Source: Clostridiales bacterium (lineage in GTDB: Bacteria > Bacillota > Clostridia > Christensenellales > Aristaeellaceae). From it: a DNA stretch of 39,785 bases. The notes beneath the pieces are model-generated. The model saw only the letters and a program-made list of their open reading frames with translations, did not search any database and was not told the DNA's origin. A program made the position numbers and the translations under genes. Position 1 is the stretch's first letter; the number at the start of each line of letters is the position of its first letter. The DNA is taken from positions 1 to 39,785 of the forward strand of contig SVGR01000009.1 in assembly GCA_015056265.1 (NCBI GenBank), read 5' to 3'. Below, in pieces: positions 17,681 to 25,352 of the stretch.

Positions 17681-17786
17681 GTTTCCATTCACCGCCTTTG
17701 TTTTTTCTGCAGTTTTCCACTGTTTTTCAAAAGCCATCACTCCAACCCGTCGTAAACAGGAATAATGGCCCCACGTTATACATGTT

Positions 17787-17815
17787 ATTATAGCATTTTC
17801 CCATGCCGCAATCAA
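17787..17815 (-). promoter_or_regulatory. Proximal promoter of operon A
   Basis: On the minus strand, TTGATT (17810-17815), a 17-bp spacer and TATAAT (17787-17792) with an extended TGC before it. Transcription would start near 17780, about 100 bases before ATG 17680. Confidence 0.8.
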
Positions 17816-17816
17816 T

Positions 17817-17846
17817 TAACACATGATGAAAATACTATAACACATG
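17817..17846 (-). promoter_or_regulatory. Direct-repeat operator upstream of the operon A promoter
   Basis: Two identical 9-mers, CATGTGTTA on the minus strand (17838-17846 and 17817-17825), start exactly 21 bp apart (two helical turns). The nearer one ends one base from the -35 box. This spacing and position are typical of AraC-family activator sites. A related box lies at 6186-6216. Confidence 0.65.
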
Positions 17847-17971
17847 TTTTCTAATTGGTGGGTTTTTGCTTTATTTTGCCCCTTCTGAAAGCCCAGAGAA
17901 GCCATCCCGCCATTTTACGCCATGTTTCGCGCCTGGATGACACAAAAGCAAAGCGAAATTATATACTTATT

Positions 17972-17999
17972 ATTATATTTAACCGAAATTTTATGTCAA
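17972..17999 (-). promoter_or_regulatory. Distal promoter upstream of operon A
   Basis: On the minus strand, a perfect TTGACA (17994-17999), a 16-bp spacer and a perfect TATAAT (17972-17977). It would give a leader of about 285 bases that runs through the direct-repeat operator into operon A. It could instead make a short untranslated RNA. Confidence 0.65.
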
Positions 18000-18516
18000 T
18001 AGCACAAATTTACCAGTTTAGCACTATTTCATCACGCCGTATATTCATCCTTGATCTGTTGATTCCTTCCCTGCTCTGACTGCATTTTTCGACGAAGTCA
18101 TCTGCTTATCGCATCATTTTTCCCGCTCTCAACGCATCCGATTGTTTCCTGGCATACCGGATTCTTTTCCTATTTCCGGATACCCCGCAAAGCTTTCGTC
18201 AGCGGCCACTTCCCCTCGTTTTTGTAAAGATTGTTTTCGCGTATATTACCTGCAGGCGAAAGCTGCTCTGCATTTTGGGGGGTGACCGCCTGGTTTTCTG
18301 CCCGTACACCGGCAAAATTGCTGCCATATCCATGCCATGCCGAGGCGCCGTATTTTTTGCATAAAGATACAGTTTTTTCGTATTTAGAAAGTATCAAGAT
18401 ATTATCAGAAATTATCATCTCGCAAAATGCGTCGCGTTCGTTCTTTCATACGCATTTTTCTTTTCTCTCCCCTATAGCGTGCTTTGCTTTATACGCGCTT
18501 CATCATTTACCGGCAT
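18000..18516. other. AT-rich stretch without a recognisable gene
   Basis: Lies between the operon B terminator and the distal promoter of operon A. Short open readings on both strands (82 codons at 18170-18418 minus, 95 at 18231-18518 plus) have no convincing ribosome site or family motif. I see no RNA gene or repeat. Confidence 0.5.
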
Positions 18517-18546
18517 AAAAAAGCCGCTGTGCTTTCGCACAGCGGC
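18517..18546 (-). terminator. Intrinsic terminator of operon B
   Basis: A perfect 10-bp stem GCCGCTGTGC / GCACAGCGGC (18523-18532 and 18537-18546) closes a GAAA-type loop and is followed on the minus strand by TTTTTT. It lies 35 bp after the SBP stop. Confidence 0.95.
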
Positions 18547-18580
18547 CTGACTATCTTATTCAGACAATCTTGCAGGAAAA

Positions 18581-19945
18581 TTACTTGTTGTTGAAGTCAT
18601 CAGCGCGGGCCTGGAACACGGGCAGCACAGATTCCACCAGAGCGGCGGCAGTGTCGCTGTCGATGGGCCAGAGCAGGTCGGGGCACACGGTGGCATTCTT
18701 GTCGCCGGTGAAGACATAATAGTCACGGACGGTATATTCGGCAGAACGCAGCATGGCATAGGTTTCGTCCACGGCGCGGTCATCGGTGTAGTTGTACTTA
18801 TTGCCGATCCAGCCTTCGGTATCATCTTCATAGCCGGGGGTGGGGTTGGACCACTGATCGTACAGGACGGCCAACATCTTGTTGGTTTCGGCATCGTACA
18901 CGTTGGGGATGCAGGTGATGTTGTCGTTAACGATGTTCTTGTAGGCGCCGGGTTCAACCTTGGGACCGGTGGGGAACGCAACGCAGCCCCATTCGAAGCC
19001 GTCAGCGTTCATGGCTTCGTTGCCGTTGTAGCCTTCCCAGGTCTGGCCGAAACGGAACACGCCCTGGCCCTGCACAAAGCCCTGCTTGTAGTAGTCCCAG
19101 TTTTCGGTGTTGCCTTCGGCGTCGGTCTGAGCACGACGGAAGTAGTTGTCACGGATGGTCTTGGCATATTCGATGGCTTCGATGAATTCTTCGGTGTTGA
19201 TGTTCACTTCCAGCTTGCCGTCCACCAGCTTGTAGAAGGAAGCACCGTTGCTGGCGATGGCGCCCATGGCCATATCGTCGCCGCTACCGGTGGAAGCCCA
19301 GATATCGATGACGCCGTCGCCGTCAATATCCTTCTGAACCTGAGCGAAGATTTCCAGCATCTTGTCCCAGGTCCATTCGCCGTTGGCCTGCAGATCATAG
19401 ATGTAATCGGGATCGATGTTGGCATCGATCAGCTGCTGCTTGTTGAAGAACACGCATTCACGGGGTTCAGAACCGCCGGAGTACACACCCAGGGTCTTGC
19501 CGCCGGTGGTCATGAATTCCAGGGTGCCCTGATTCCACTTTTCAGCGGTCAGATCGATCAGGTCATTCCAGGCGATGATCATGTTGTTCTTCATGGCGGG
19601 GCCGATGAAGTCCATGGGCATGGTGAAGATCACCAGATCCTTGGTCTCAGCGGTAACGAAATCGGTCAGGTAGGTGATGGAGCCAGCCCAATCGTAGGGC
19701 ACTTCATATTCTACCTTCACATTGTAAACTTCCTGCAGCCAATCCTGATAGGCATACAGATCAGCTTCTTCATCGGTGGGGTTGGCAGAACGATCCATGG
19801 AATACCAGGTGTAGATCTTCACGGTCTTGCCGCCAAAATCAATACCAGGCACAACTTCGGGATAACCTTCGGGGGCTTCGGCCAGGGCCAGAGCGCTCAT
19901 GGAGAGCATCAGAACGGCCAGAAGCAGAGCAACCAGTTTCTTCAT
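18581..19945 (-). CDS. Extracellular solute-binding protein ending operon B
   Basis: A 454-residue SBP. The signal peptide ends SALALA before EAPEGYPEV and has no lipobox cysteine. Family features include GEWTWDKMLEIF and a calcium-loop-like DIDGDGVID. It is the counterpart of the tandem SBPs at 1102-3897, though only distantly similar. It follows the permease at 20103 by about 157 bp and has its own strong promoter and a leader hairpin in that gap, a common way to make SBP in excess over permeases. AAAAAAAGGAGGACCC precedes the ATG. Its likely partners are the permeases at 20103-22089. Confidence 0.94.
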   Translation of the reverse strand: MKKLVALLLAVLMLSMSALALAEAPEGYPEVVPGIDFGGKTVKIYTWYSMDRSANPTDEEADLYAYQDWLQEVYNVKVEYEVPYDWAGSITYLTDFVTAETKDLVIFTMPMDFIGPAMKNNMIIAWNDLIDLTAEKWNQGTLEFMTTGGKTLGVYSGGSEPRECVFFNKQQLIDANIDPDYIYDLQANGEWTWDKMLEIFAQVQKDIDGDGVIDIWASTGSGDDMAMGAIASNGASFYKLVDGKLEVNINTEEFIEAIEYAKTIRDNYFRRAQTDAEGNTENWDYYKQGFVQGQGVFRFGQTWEGYNGNEAMNADGFEWGCVAFPTGPKVEPGAYKNIVNDNITCIPNVYDAETNKMLAVLYDQWSNPTPGYEDDTEGWIGNKYNYTDDRAVDETYAMLRSAEYTVRDYYVFTGDKNATVCPDLLWPIDSDTAAALVESVLPVFQARADDFNNK

Positions 19946-19972
19946 AGTTGGGTCCTCCTTTTTTTATTTTCC

Positions 19973-20003
19973 ATATGAATGACTGACAAACATACATTCA
20001 TAT
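19973..20003 (-). promoter_or_regulatory. Leader hairpin before the operon B SBP
   Basis: ATATGAATG (19973-19981) pairs perfectly with CATTCATAT (19995-20003) around a 13-base loop, just upstream of the AGGAGG site. It is not followed by a T-run. A message-stabilising or translation-control element is plausible. Confidence 0.5.
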
Positions 20004-20045
20004 AGTATCGATTCCATGTGCAGCATCCCTGCCGCTTCTGGTAAC

Positions 20046-20074
20046 ATTATATACTAAAATACAAATTAATGCAA
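20046..20074 (-). promoter_or_regulatory. Internal promoter for the operon B SBP
   Basis: On the minus strand, TTGCAT (20069-20074), a 17-bp spacer and a perfect TATAAT (20046-20051), giving a leader of about 95 bases before ATG 19945. Confidence 0.75.
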
Positions 20075-20102
20075 GCCATGAATTTGTGCATAAAGTGTAT
20101 TT

Positions 20103-21119
20103 TTATTCTTTGCTGCCGGTCATGGCCAGGGACTTGACGAAGGTCTTCTGGGTGAAGCAGTAAAGAATGATCAGCGGGATGGAGCAAATAACCACGCCGA
20201 TAGAGAGGAACTGCTGGGATTTGGCATTGGAGATGACCACAGCGCTTCCCGCCTCCTGAGAGAAGTAGTATGCCATGGAGGAAACCATGGTGGACAGCTT
20301 CACCGCGTAGATGTTGCTGGAGAGGAAATTGCGGGCATAGAAGATATCCGTCCACTGCCATACCACAGCGAAAAGGAAGCAGCTCATAATGATGGGCACA
20401 GCATCAGGCAGCATGATCTTGGTGAAGGTATGCATGGTGCCGCAGCCGTCGATATAGGCCGCTTCTTCCAAGGATTTGGGCACATTGCGGAAATACTGGC
20501 GGAGCATGTAGATATACAGGCCGTTTTTGAGGCCCATACAGGTCAGGCTCATGAAAGCATAGGGAATGACCGATCCCTTCAGGTTCAGCGCCTTTCCGTT
20601 GTTGAGCGCCCTCACAATTCCGAAGATATCGAAATTGCTGAAGGAACTGACCAGAGGAGCGGCGATGGTCTGGGGCGGGATGACAATGAGCATCACCGTA
20701 CAGCCAAACCAGAATTTCTTCAGCGGGAAATCATACCGGGCGAAGCCGTAAGCCACCAGCGTGCAGGAAACCACCTGGCACACCGCCACCAGAACAGACG
20801 TCCATGCGGTATTCAGCAGGGAATTGTTCCAGCTCCAGGTGAGGCCCAGCAGATTGAATGCATCCTCAAAATTCTTGAGAGTGGGATTGCGGGGCAGCAG
20901 GATGATGGTGCCGTCGTATAGATCCTTTTCCGGCATGATGCTGGTAGCAAAACGGGTGATGATGGGCTGGATGATCATGAAGCACAGCCCCAGCATCAGC
21001 AAACCACGCACCAGGGAAATGGCGCCCCGACGGGCCTTGATCTTGGCAATCTGGGCTTTCGACCGCTTGGCCTTGGACCGGAGAGCGTTCTTTTCCAAAG
21101 AAATGGCCTCAGTCTTCAT
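20103..21119 (-). CDS. Carbohydrate ABC transporter permease, MalG type (pair 2, operon B)
   Basis: A 338-residue permease with a strongly basic N-terminus (KNALRSKAKRSKAQIAKIKARR), about six membrane segments and the coupling loop LEEAAYIDGCGTMHTFTKIM. The start at 21119 is supported by GGGGGGTG eight bases upstream and by an 11-bp overlap with the partner gene (ATGAAGACTGA); a longer reading to 21179 lies inside the partner and lacks a ribosome site. Counterpart in operon A: 6411-7385, which overlaps its partner by the same 11 bp. It forms the channel with 21109-22089. Confidence 0.95.
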   Translation of the reverse strand: MKTEAISLEKNALRSKAKRSKAQIAKIKARRGAISLVRGLLMLGLCFMIIQPIITRFATSIMPEKDLYDGTIILLPRNPTLKNFEDAFNLLGLTWSWNNSLLNTAWTSVLVAVCQVVSCTLVAYGFARYDFPLKKFWFGCTVMLIVIPPQTIAAPLVSSFSNFDIFGIVRALNNGKALNLKGSVIPYAFMSLTCMGLKNGLYIYMLRQYFRNVPKSLEEAAYIDGCGTMHTFTKIMLPDAVPIIMSCFLFAVVWQWTDIFYARNFLSSNIYAVKLSTMVSSMAYYFSQEAGSAVVISNAKSQQFLSIGVVICSIPLIILYCFTQKTFVKSLAMTGSKE

Positions 21120-22089
21120 AATAGTGCACCCCCCTGGAAATGATGAACGTGCTGATGGCAATGAACAGGGCCGCCACACCGAAATAGATCCAGCTCATGG
21201 CGGAGCTCAGGCCGTAATCCAGCTTGGCATGAATGGAGTTGATATGCTCCATCACCTTATTGTCGTTCTTCATGAAGAAGTCCACAATGGTATAGATGCA
21301 GTTGACCAGCAGCAGGGGGCTGACCATGGGGAAGGTGATCTTCCAGAAGGATTCCCAAGCGGAGCAGCCTTCCACGTCCGCCGCCTCGTAGAGAGAGGGA
21401 GAGATGGACTGCAGACCGGTGAGGAACACGATGATCTGGATACCGGAGGCCATGACGATATCGTAAATGGAATCGATCATGGTGAAGATGACGTCAAACA
21501 CCTCCGATCCCACCCCGGAAACGGACAGCAGATCCTGAATGGACTGGGACAGGTTCACCCCCGCAGAATCCTGCATCTCTGCGCTGAGGGAGTTCATCAT
21601 GTTATAGAATTCGTTCTGGGATTCAATACCGGGCAGCACGCCGGAGGACAGAATTACCGGCAGGAAGAAGATGGCCCGGCACAGCACCCTGCCCTTGAAA
21701 TTCTGGTTCAGGATAACTGCCACCAGGAAGCTGACCACCAGAGTAGCGATGGTATTGATCAGCATACGGCCGATTTCTTCCGTCAGCAATTGATTAAACT
21801 CAGGATCCACGCCCAGGGCGTTGCTATACTGACGGAAGCCCCAGAAGGTGGTTTCATACCCCTGGCCGGGGACAACCGTCACGTTGCACAGGCTCATGTA
21901 GAATGAGGTAAACAGGGGCTTTACCATAAAAATCAGGAAGCCCAGAATGAACGGGAGAATGAACAGGGTGCCGATCCGGGCGCTGCGTGCCCGCATGGAA
22001 TGATAGATATCATTACCAGGCACGTACATTTTGAATGCATCGGTAATGCCATCGTACCAATGGTCCCGCATGATCTTTGTCTTTTTCAT
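21109..22089 (-). CDS. Sugar ABC transporter permease, MalF type (pair 2, operon B)
   Basis: A 326-residue permease with about six membrane segments and the loop LYEAADVEGCSAWESFWKIT. Like its operon A counterpart (7375-8346) it has a long extracellular insertion between early membrane segments (about residues 150-195), more than in MalF-like proteins of this size. It starts one base after the DUF5696 stop, so it is tightly coupled. Confidence 0.95.
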   Translation of the reverse strand: MKKTKIMRDHWYDGITDAFKMYVPGNDIYHSMRARSARIGTLFILPFILGFLIFMVKPLFTSFYMSLCNVTVVPGQGYETTFWGFRQYSNALGVDPEFNQLLTEEIGRMLINTIATLVVSFLVAVILNQNFKGRVLCRAIFFLPVILSSGVLPGIESQNEFYNMMNSLSAEMQDSAGVNLSQSIQDLLSVSGVGSEVFDVIFTMIDSIYDIVMASGIQIIVFLTGLQSISPSLYEAADVEGCSAWESFWKITFPMVSPLLLVNCIYTIVDFFMKNDNKVMEHINSIHAKLDYGLSSAMSWIYFGVAALFIAISTFIISRGVHYYED

Positions 22090-22090
22090 G

Positions 22091-24652
22091 TCACTTCCCC
22101 CTTTCCACGTAATAGCTGCGGCCGTTCACTGTAACGCCATCCTTTTCGTAGGCGTCCACAGCGTAATTGACATACACCTTGGTGCCGTCTTCGTAGCCGG
22201 TAACCACCACATCTTCCGCCAGTTGTTCATGGCTGATAATCTGCTGCTGGTTGAGGCCGGCCATATCCTTTTGATACTGAAGGGCCATGGGCAGCAGCTT
22301 TTCTTTATTGGAAGCGTAATAGCTGCCAAAGAAAGTGGTGTGCCGGGTATCCTGCAGGATCTTGGTATCCTCATACATGAAGGTCAGGTTCAGGCCGCTG
22401 CCGGTCTCCACGCATTTGAGGAATTCACCCACCATATCCCCCGCAAGCGTCAGGGGTTTGCCGGTGTAATCCTTCATCCCATGAACGGCGATCTGCCAGA
22501 AAGGCACTTGCTGATCCAGGATAGCGTATTTGGTACCGGTCAGATCCACATCGGTGATAATATCCGCATAGGGCAAGGCATAATCGTTGCCGGCCTTGAT
22601 CATCACCTTCTGGCCAGCCGCTTTGGCGTCCAGCATACTCTGCACATTCAGGGCCTTTACTTCTTCACGGGTAACGGTATCCTTGGGATTGTAGTCGCCG
22701 CTAAGCAGATAGCCGATATCCCGGAAGGCCACGCCCTCGGCCTGCTCCTTCACCAGCGCAGCGATCAGGTTATCCGTGCTTCGCTTGGCAAATTCGGGAC
22801 GCACCAGATAGAAAGGATCGTAGAAGTCATCGGAACGGAAGGTGATCTGATCGTAGGGATAGATTTTTGCCTGTTCATTGGTAGCAAGCCGTGCCGCATC
22901 GCGGATGGGCATGAACCCTTCGGCCATACCGCTGTCGTAAGCGAAGCAGCTGATGCCGTCAAAGTACAGGGCAATACCCTTTTCCTTGGCATCTGCGATC
23001 AGGCGGCCCATGCCATCCTTGCCGCCCAGCTCATTGAGGATATGCACGCCGGTGAGCACCTGCTGATTGATGCCGCCGTTGGCCCATCCGCTCATGCGGA
23101 TGTTCAGATTTTCAAGACCGATTCCGTCCATATCCGCAAGAATCTGCCGGGCCTGATCGAAGGTAGTGGTGGCCACCACGGAATCCACAGGCAGGCCGGC
23201 CTTCACCACGGTCTTATTGATGGCGCCAACCAGCTCCACAGAAATGGGCGTATGTTCGGATGCGGTGCTGTTTTCGTACAGGCCCGTTTCCTTCAGATAA
23301 TCGCCGTACGCATTGGCCATATCCACATAATTGGCGCTATCCAGGAAGCGATAGCGGTGGATGATGGTGTCATCAGGGATTTCATCCTCGTACATGTAAA
23401 CCAGGCTGGTCGTTTTGGTGGATACATTGTACTGGTCAAAATGCAGCACAGCATACTTGGCCCTGGCCCAGTTATAGCTGTTGTTACGCATGCTGATATC
23501 AGCCTGAATGCTGGCATAGGAGGTGGCGCCCTCCATCAGGCAAAGGAAGGAACCATCGCCTGCGGTCATGCCAAACACCGGGAAATTGCTGCGGGTTTCG
23601 TTAACCAGCTCTGCCCGGTAAGTGCTGTAATTCCAGCCGTATACGTTGGAATAATAGGCATTCTGGCGCAGCTTGCCATTGTTGTAGCGGATGATGGCGC
23701 CGCCGCCTTCAGGCACCAAGATGAAGCCGTCGGTCTTGTCATCTGTTGCGCCGAACATGGGCAGCACGGTAAGGGAGGTGATGGGATAATCAGCCCGGTA
23801 ACGGATTTCGCTGTAGGGCACTTCCATGACCAGATCATTATCCTGCAGGCGGAAATTCATGGTCACATTGAATACGGGGCCGGTGGTACCGCGTTTTCCC
23901 GCTACCAGCTTCATGTCCTCAGCGTATTCATCGGCGTTGTATCCGCCCTCTTCAAAATATCCTTCCAGCTTTTCCTTGTTGGTGGCAGTGGTACCGGCAT
24001 TGAGGATATAGAGGGGCTGTTCCAGCACGGAAGGATACAGGGCGATGACCTCATCCTTGTTTTCCTTCTTATCCAGCTTATCCGGCTCATAGAGGGAATA
24101 GTTGCTGGCCACCTTTTTCTGGGTGGATTTTTTCATATTGCCGCGGAAATAATCGTATCTTTCCTTGGTGATGGCGGAAGGAATCATATATTCCCGCTCG
24201 ATTTTACCGATGGCGTATTCAACGCTGATTTCGTTTTCGGATACCTGCTCGATCTGGAAATTGCTGTTCTGGATAGAATAGACGAAATTGTCCATATCGA
24301 TGGAACCGGCGGAATTGGTATAGGTCACAACCAAGGTGGCCTGCATCAGATTCCGGTTGCTCTGGATGGCCTTGCTATCCTTGGCGGCATCCTTGGGATT
24401 GGAATAATACACACTGCCCGTCGTTTTATCGGTGACGGTGAAGTGGGTGGTTTTCCTGTCCATTTCAAAGCGGATTCGGTCATTTTCCATAACCAGGGGC
24501 TTGGTCTCCCCCTCGTAGAAGAAAATTTCCGGTTCGATCAGCCCGTCATCATCCTTCCCGGAATAGATGGGTACAAACACGAACAGCACCAGTGCGGCAA
24601 TGGCCGCCAGAACAATGATCCAGGGAAGCAAACGTTTCAATGTCTTATTCAT
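22091..24652 (-). CDS. DUF5696 membrane-anchored protein (operon B)
   Basis: An 853-residue paralogue of 8343-10973. One membrane segment (about residues 8-30, WIIVLAAIAALVLFVFVPIY) anchors a large outside part: a beta-rich first half (TGSVYYSNPKD, EGGGAIIRYNNGK, NFPVFGMTAGDGSFL), a barrel-like second half (GWANGGINQQVLTG, LGGKDGMGRLIADA, FRDIGYLLSGDYN) and a short terminal beta-domain (VTGYEDGTKVYVNYA). The barrel resembles glycoside hydrolases, so binding or trimming of oligosaccharide at the membrane is a fair hypothesis. FRDIG..LSGDYN in this copy aligns with IPDVGVNLWSDFE in the other, so an Asp is kept there. It lies 13 bp after the Yip1 gene and one base before the permease. Confidence 0.9.
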   Translation of the reverse strand: MNKTLKRLLPWIIVLAAIAALVLFVFVPIYSGKDDDGLIEPEIFFYEGETKPLVMENDRIRFEMDRKTTHFTVTDKTTGSVYYSNPKDAAKDSKAIQSNRNLMQATLVVTYTNSAGSIDMDNFVYSIQNSNFQIEQVSENEISVEYAIGKIEREYMIPSAITKERYDYFRGNMKKSTQKKVASNYSLYEPDKLDKKENKDEVIALYPSVLEQPLYILNAGTTATNKEKLEGYFEEGGYNADEYAEDMKLVAGKRGTTGPVFNVTMNFRLQDNDLVMEVPYSEIRYRADYPITSLTVLPMFGATDDKTDGFILVPEGGGAIIRYNNGKLRQNAYYSNVYGWNYSTYRAELVNETRSNFPVFGMTAGDGSFLCLMEGATSYASIQADISMRNNSYNWARAKYAVLHFDQYNVSTKTTSLVYMYEDEIPDDTIIHRYRFLDSANYVDMANAYGDYLKETGLYENSTASEHTPISVELVGAINKTVVKAGLPVDSVVATTTFDQARQILADMDGIGLENLNIRMSGWANGGINQQVLTGVHILNELGGKDGMGRLIADAKEKGIALYFDGISCFAYDSGMAEGFMPIRDAARLATNEQAKIYPYDQITFRSDDFYDPFYLVRPEFAKRSTDNLIAALVKEQAEGVAFRDIGYLLSGDYNPKDTVTREEVKALNVQSMLDAKAAGQKVMIKAGNDYALPYADIITDVDLTGTKYAILDQQVPFWQIAVHGMKDYTGKPLTLAGDMVGEFLKCVETGSGLNLTFMYEDTKILQDTRHTTFFGSYYASNKEKLLPMALQYQKDMAGLNQQQIISHEQLAEDVVVTGYEDGTKVYVNYAVDAYEKDGVTVNGRSYYVERGK

Positions 24653-24665
24653 TTTTCTTCCCTCC

Positions 24666-25352
24666 TTACATCAGACGCACGGCGCATTCGCGGTAGAAGG
24701 AAACGAAGAATGCCACCAGATCGCCCAGCAGGCTGAAGAACACCAGGATCAAGAAGATGATGATCGCCGCGCCCAGCACAGTAGCAATCAGGAAGATAAA
24801 GGTTTTGCCTGGTGTATAATCGTGCACCTGCATCAGACCCACAAAGACCAGCGCCACAGACCATACCACAGAAACGGACATGAGCAGCGTATAAAACGCC
24901 CCTTCATCCGTGGCAATCACATGGCTGACAAACACCAGCGGCAGCTGAATGATAACATAGGGCACCAGTGCATAGCACATGGCCACATAGATATCGCTGA
25001 AGCGGCCCTTGCCGTCAAAGAGGGTAGTAAAGCTCCAATTGGCCAGGCACAGAATCAGGAAGGGCAGCAGCAGAGAGCCGGCCTGTTCAAACACGTTCAC
25101 ATACTGCAGCGGTGCGCTGATGAACTGGAAATTGGTATACATCAGCTTCAACACATGGGTGACCAGGAAAAGAACCAGGAAGGTGGTGCCGGCCGCAATG
25201 GATCCCCGTTTTTCGTGGGTCAGATCCCAGAAGCCGTCAAAGGGATGGAACATGGCGTACTTGGCATATTTGAGGGAGGCAACGTAATTGGCCCATTTTT
25301 CCCGGCGGGGGGACATGGTCTTTTCCTTATTTCGAGACCTGATTGCGCTCAT
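24666..25352 (-). CDS. Yip1-family membrane protein (operon B)
   Basis: A 228-residue integral membrane protein with about five membrane segments. It matches the C-terminal part of the operon A fusion: HPFDGFWDLTHEKRGS against HPFKGFHELRHEGQGS, and LANWSFTTLFDGKGRFSDIY against VANWCITTLMEGEGRMRDIY. Yip1 proteins act in membrane trafficking in eukaryotes; in bacteria their function is unclear. Two starts are possible. ATG 25352 has a strong GGAGGTGG site but overlaps the propeller gene by 26 bp; ATG 25316 has AAGGA and a 10-bp gap. I keep the first. Confidence 0.9.
   Translation of the reverse strand: MSAIRSRNKEKTMSPRREKWANYVASLKYAKYAMFHPFDGFWDLTHEKRGSIAAGTTFLVLFLVTHVLKLMYTNFQFISAPLQYVNVFEQAGSLLLPFLILCLANWSFTTLFDGKGRFSDIYVAMCYALVPYVIIQLPLVFVSHVIATDEGAFYTLLMSVSVVWSVALVFVGLMQVHDYTPGKTFIFLIATVLGAAIIIFLILVFFSLLGDLVAFFVSFYRECAVRLM

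Noticed and set aside
18170-18518. Short open readings on both strands in the gap between the operons
   Set aside because: No ribosome site, no recognisable domain, and they overlap each other in an AT-rich spacer.
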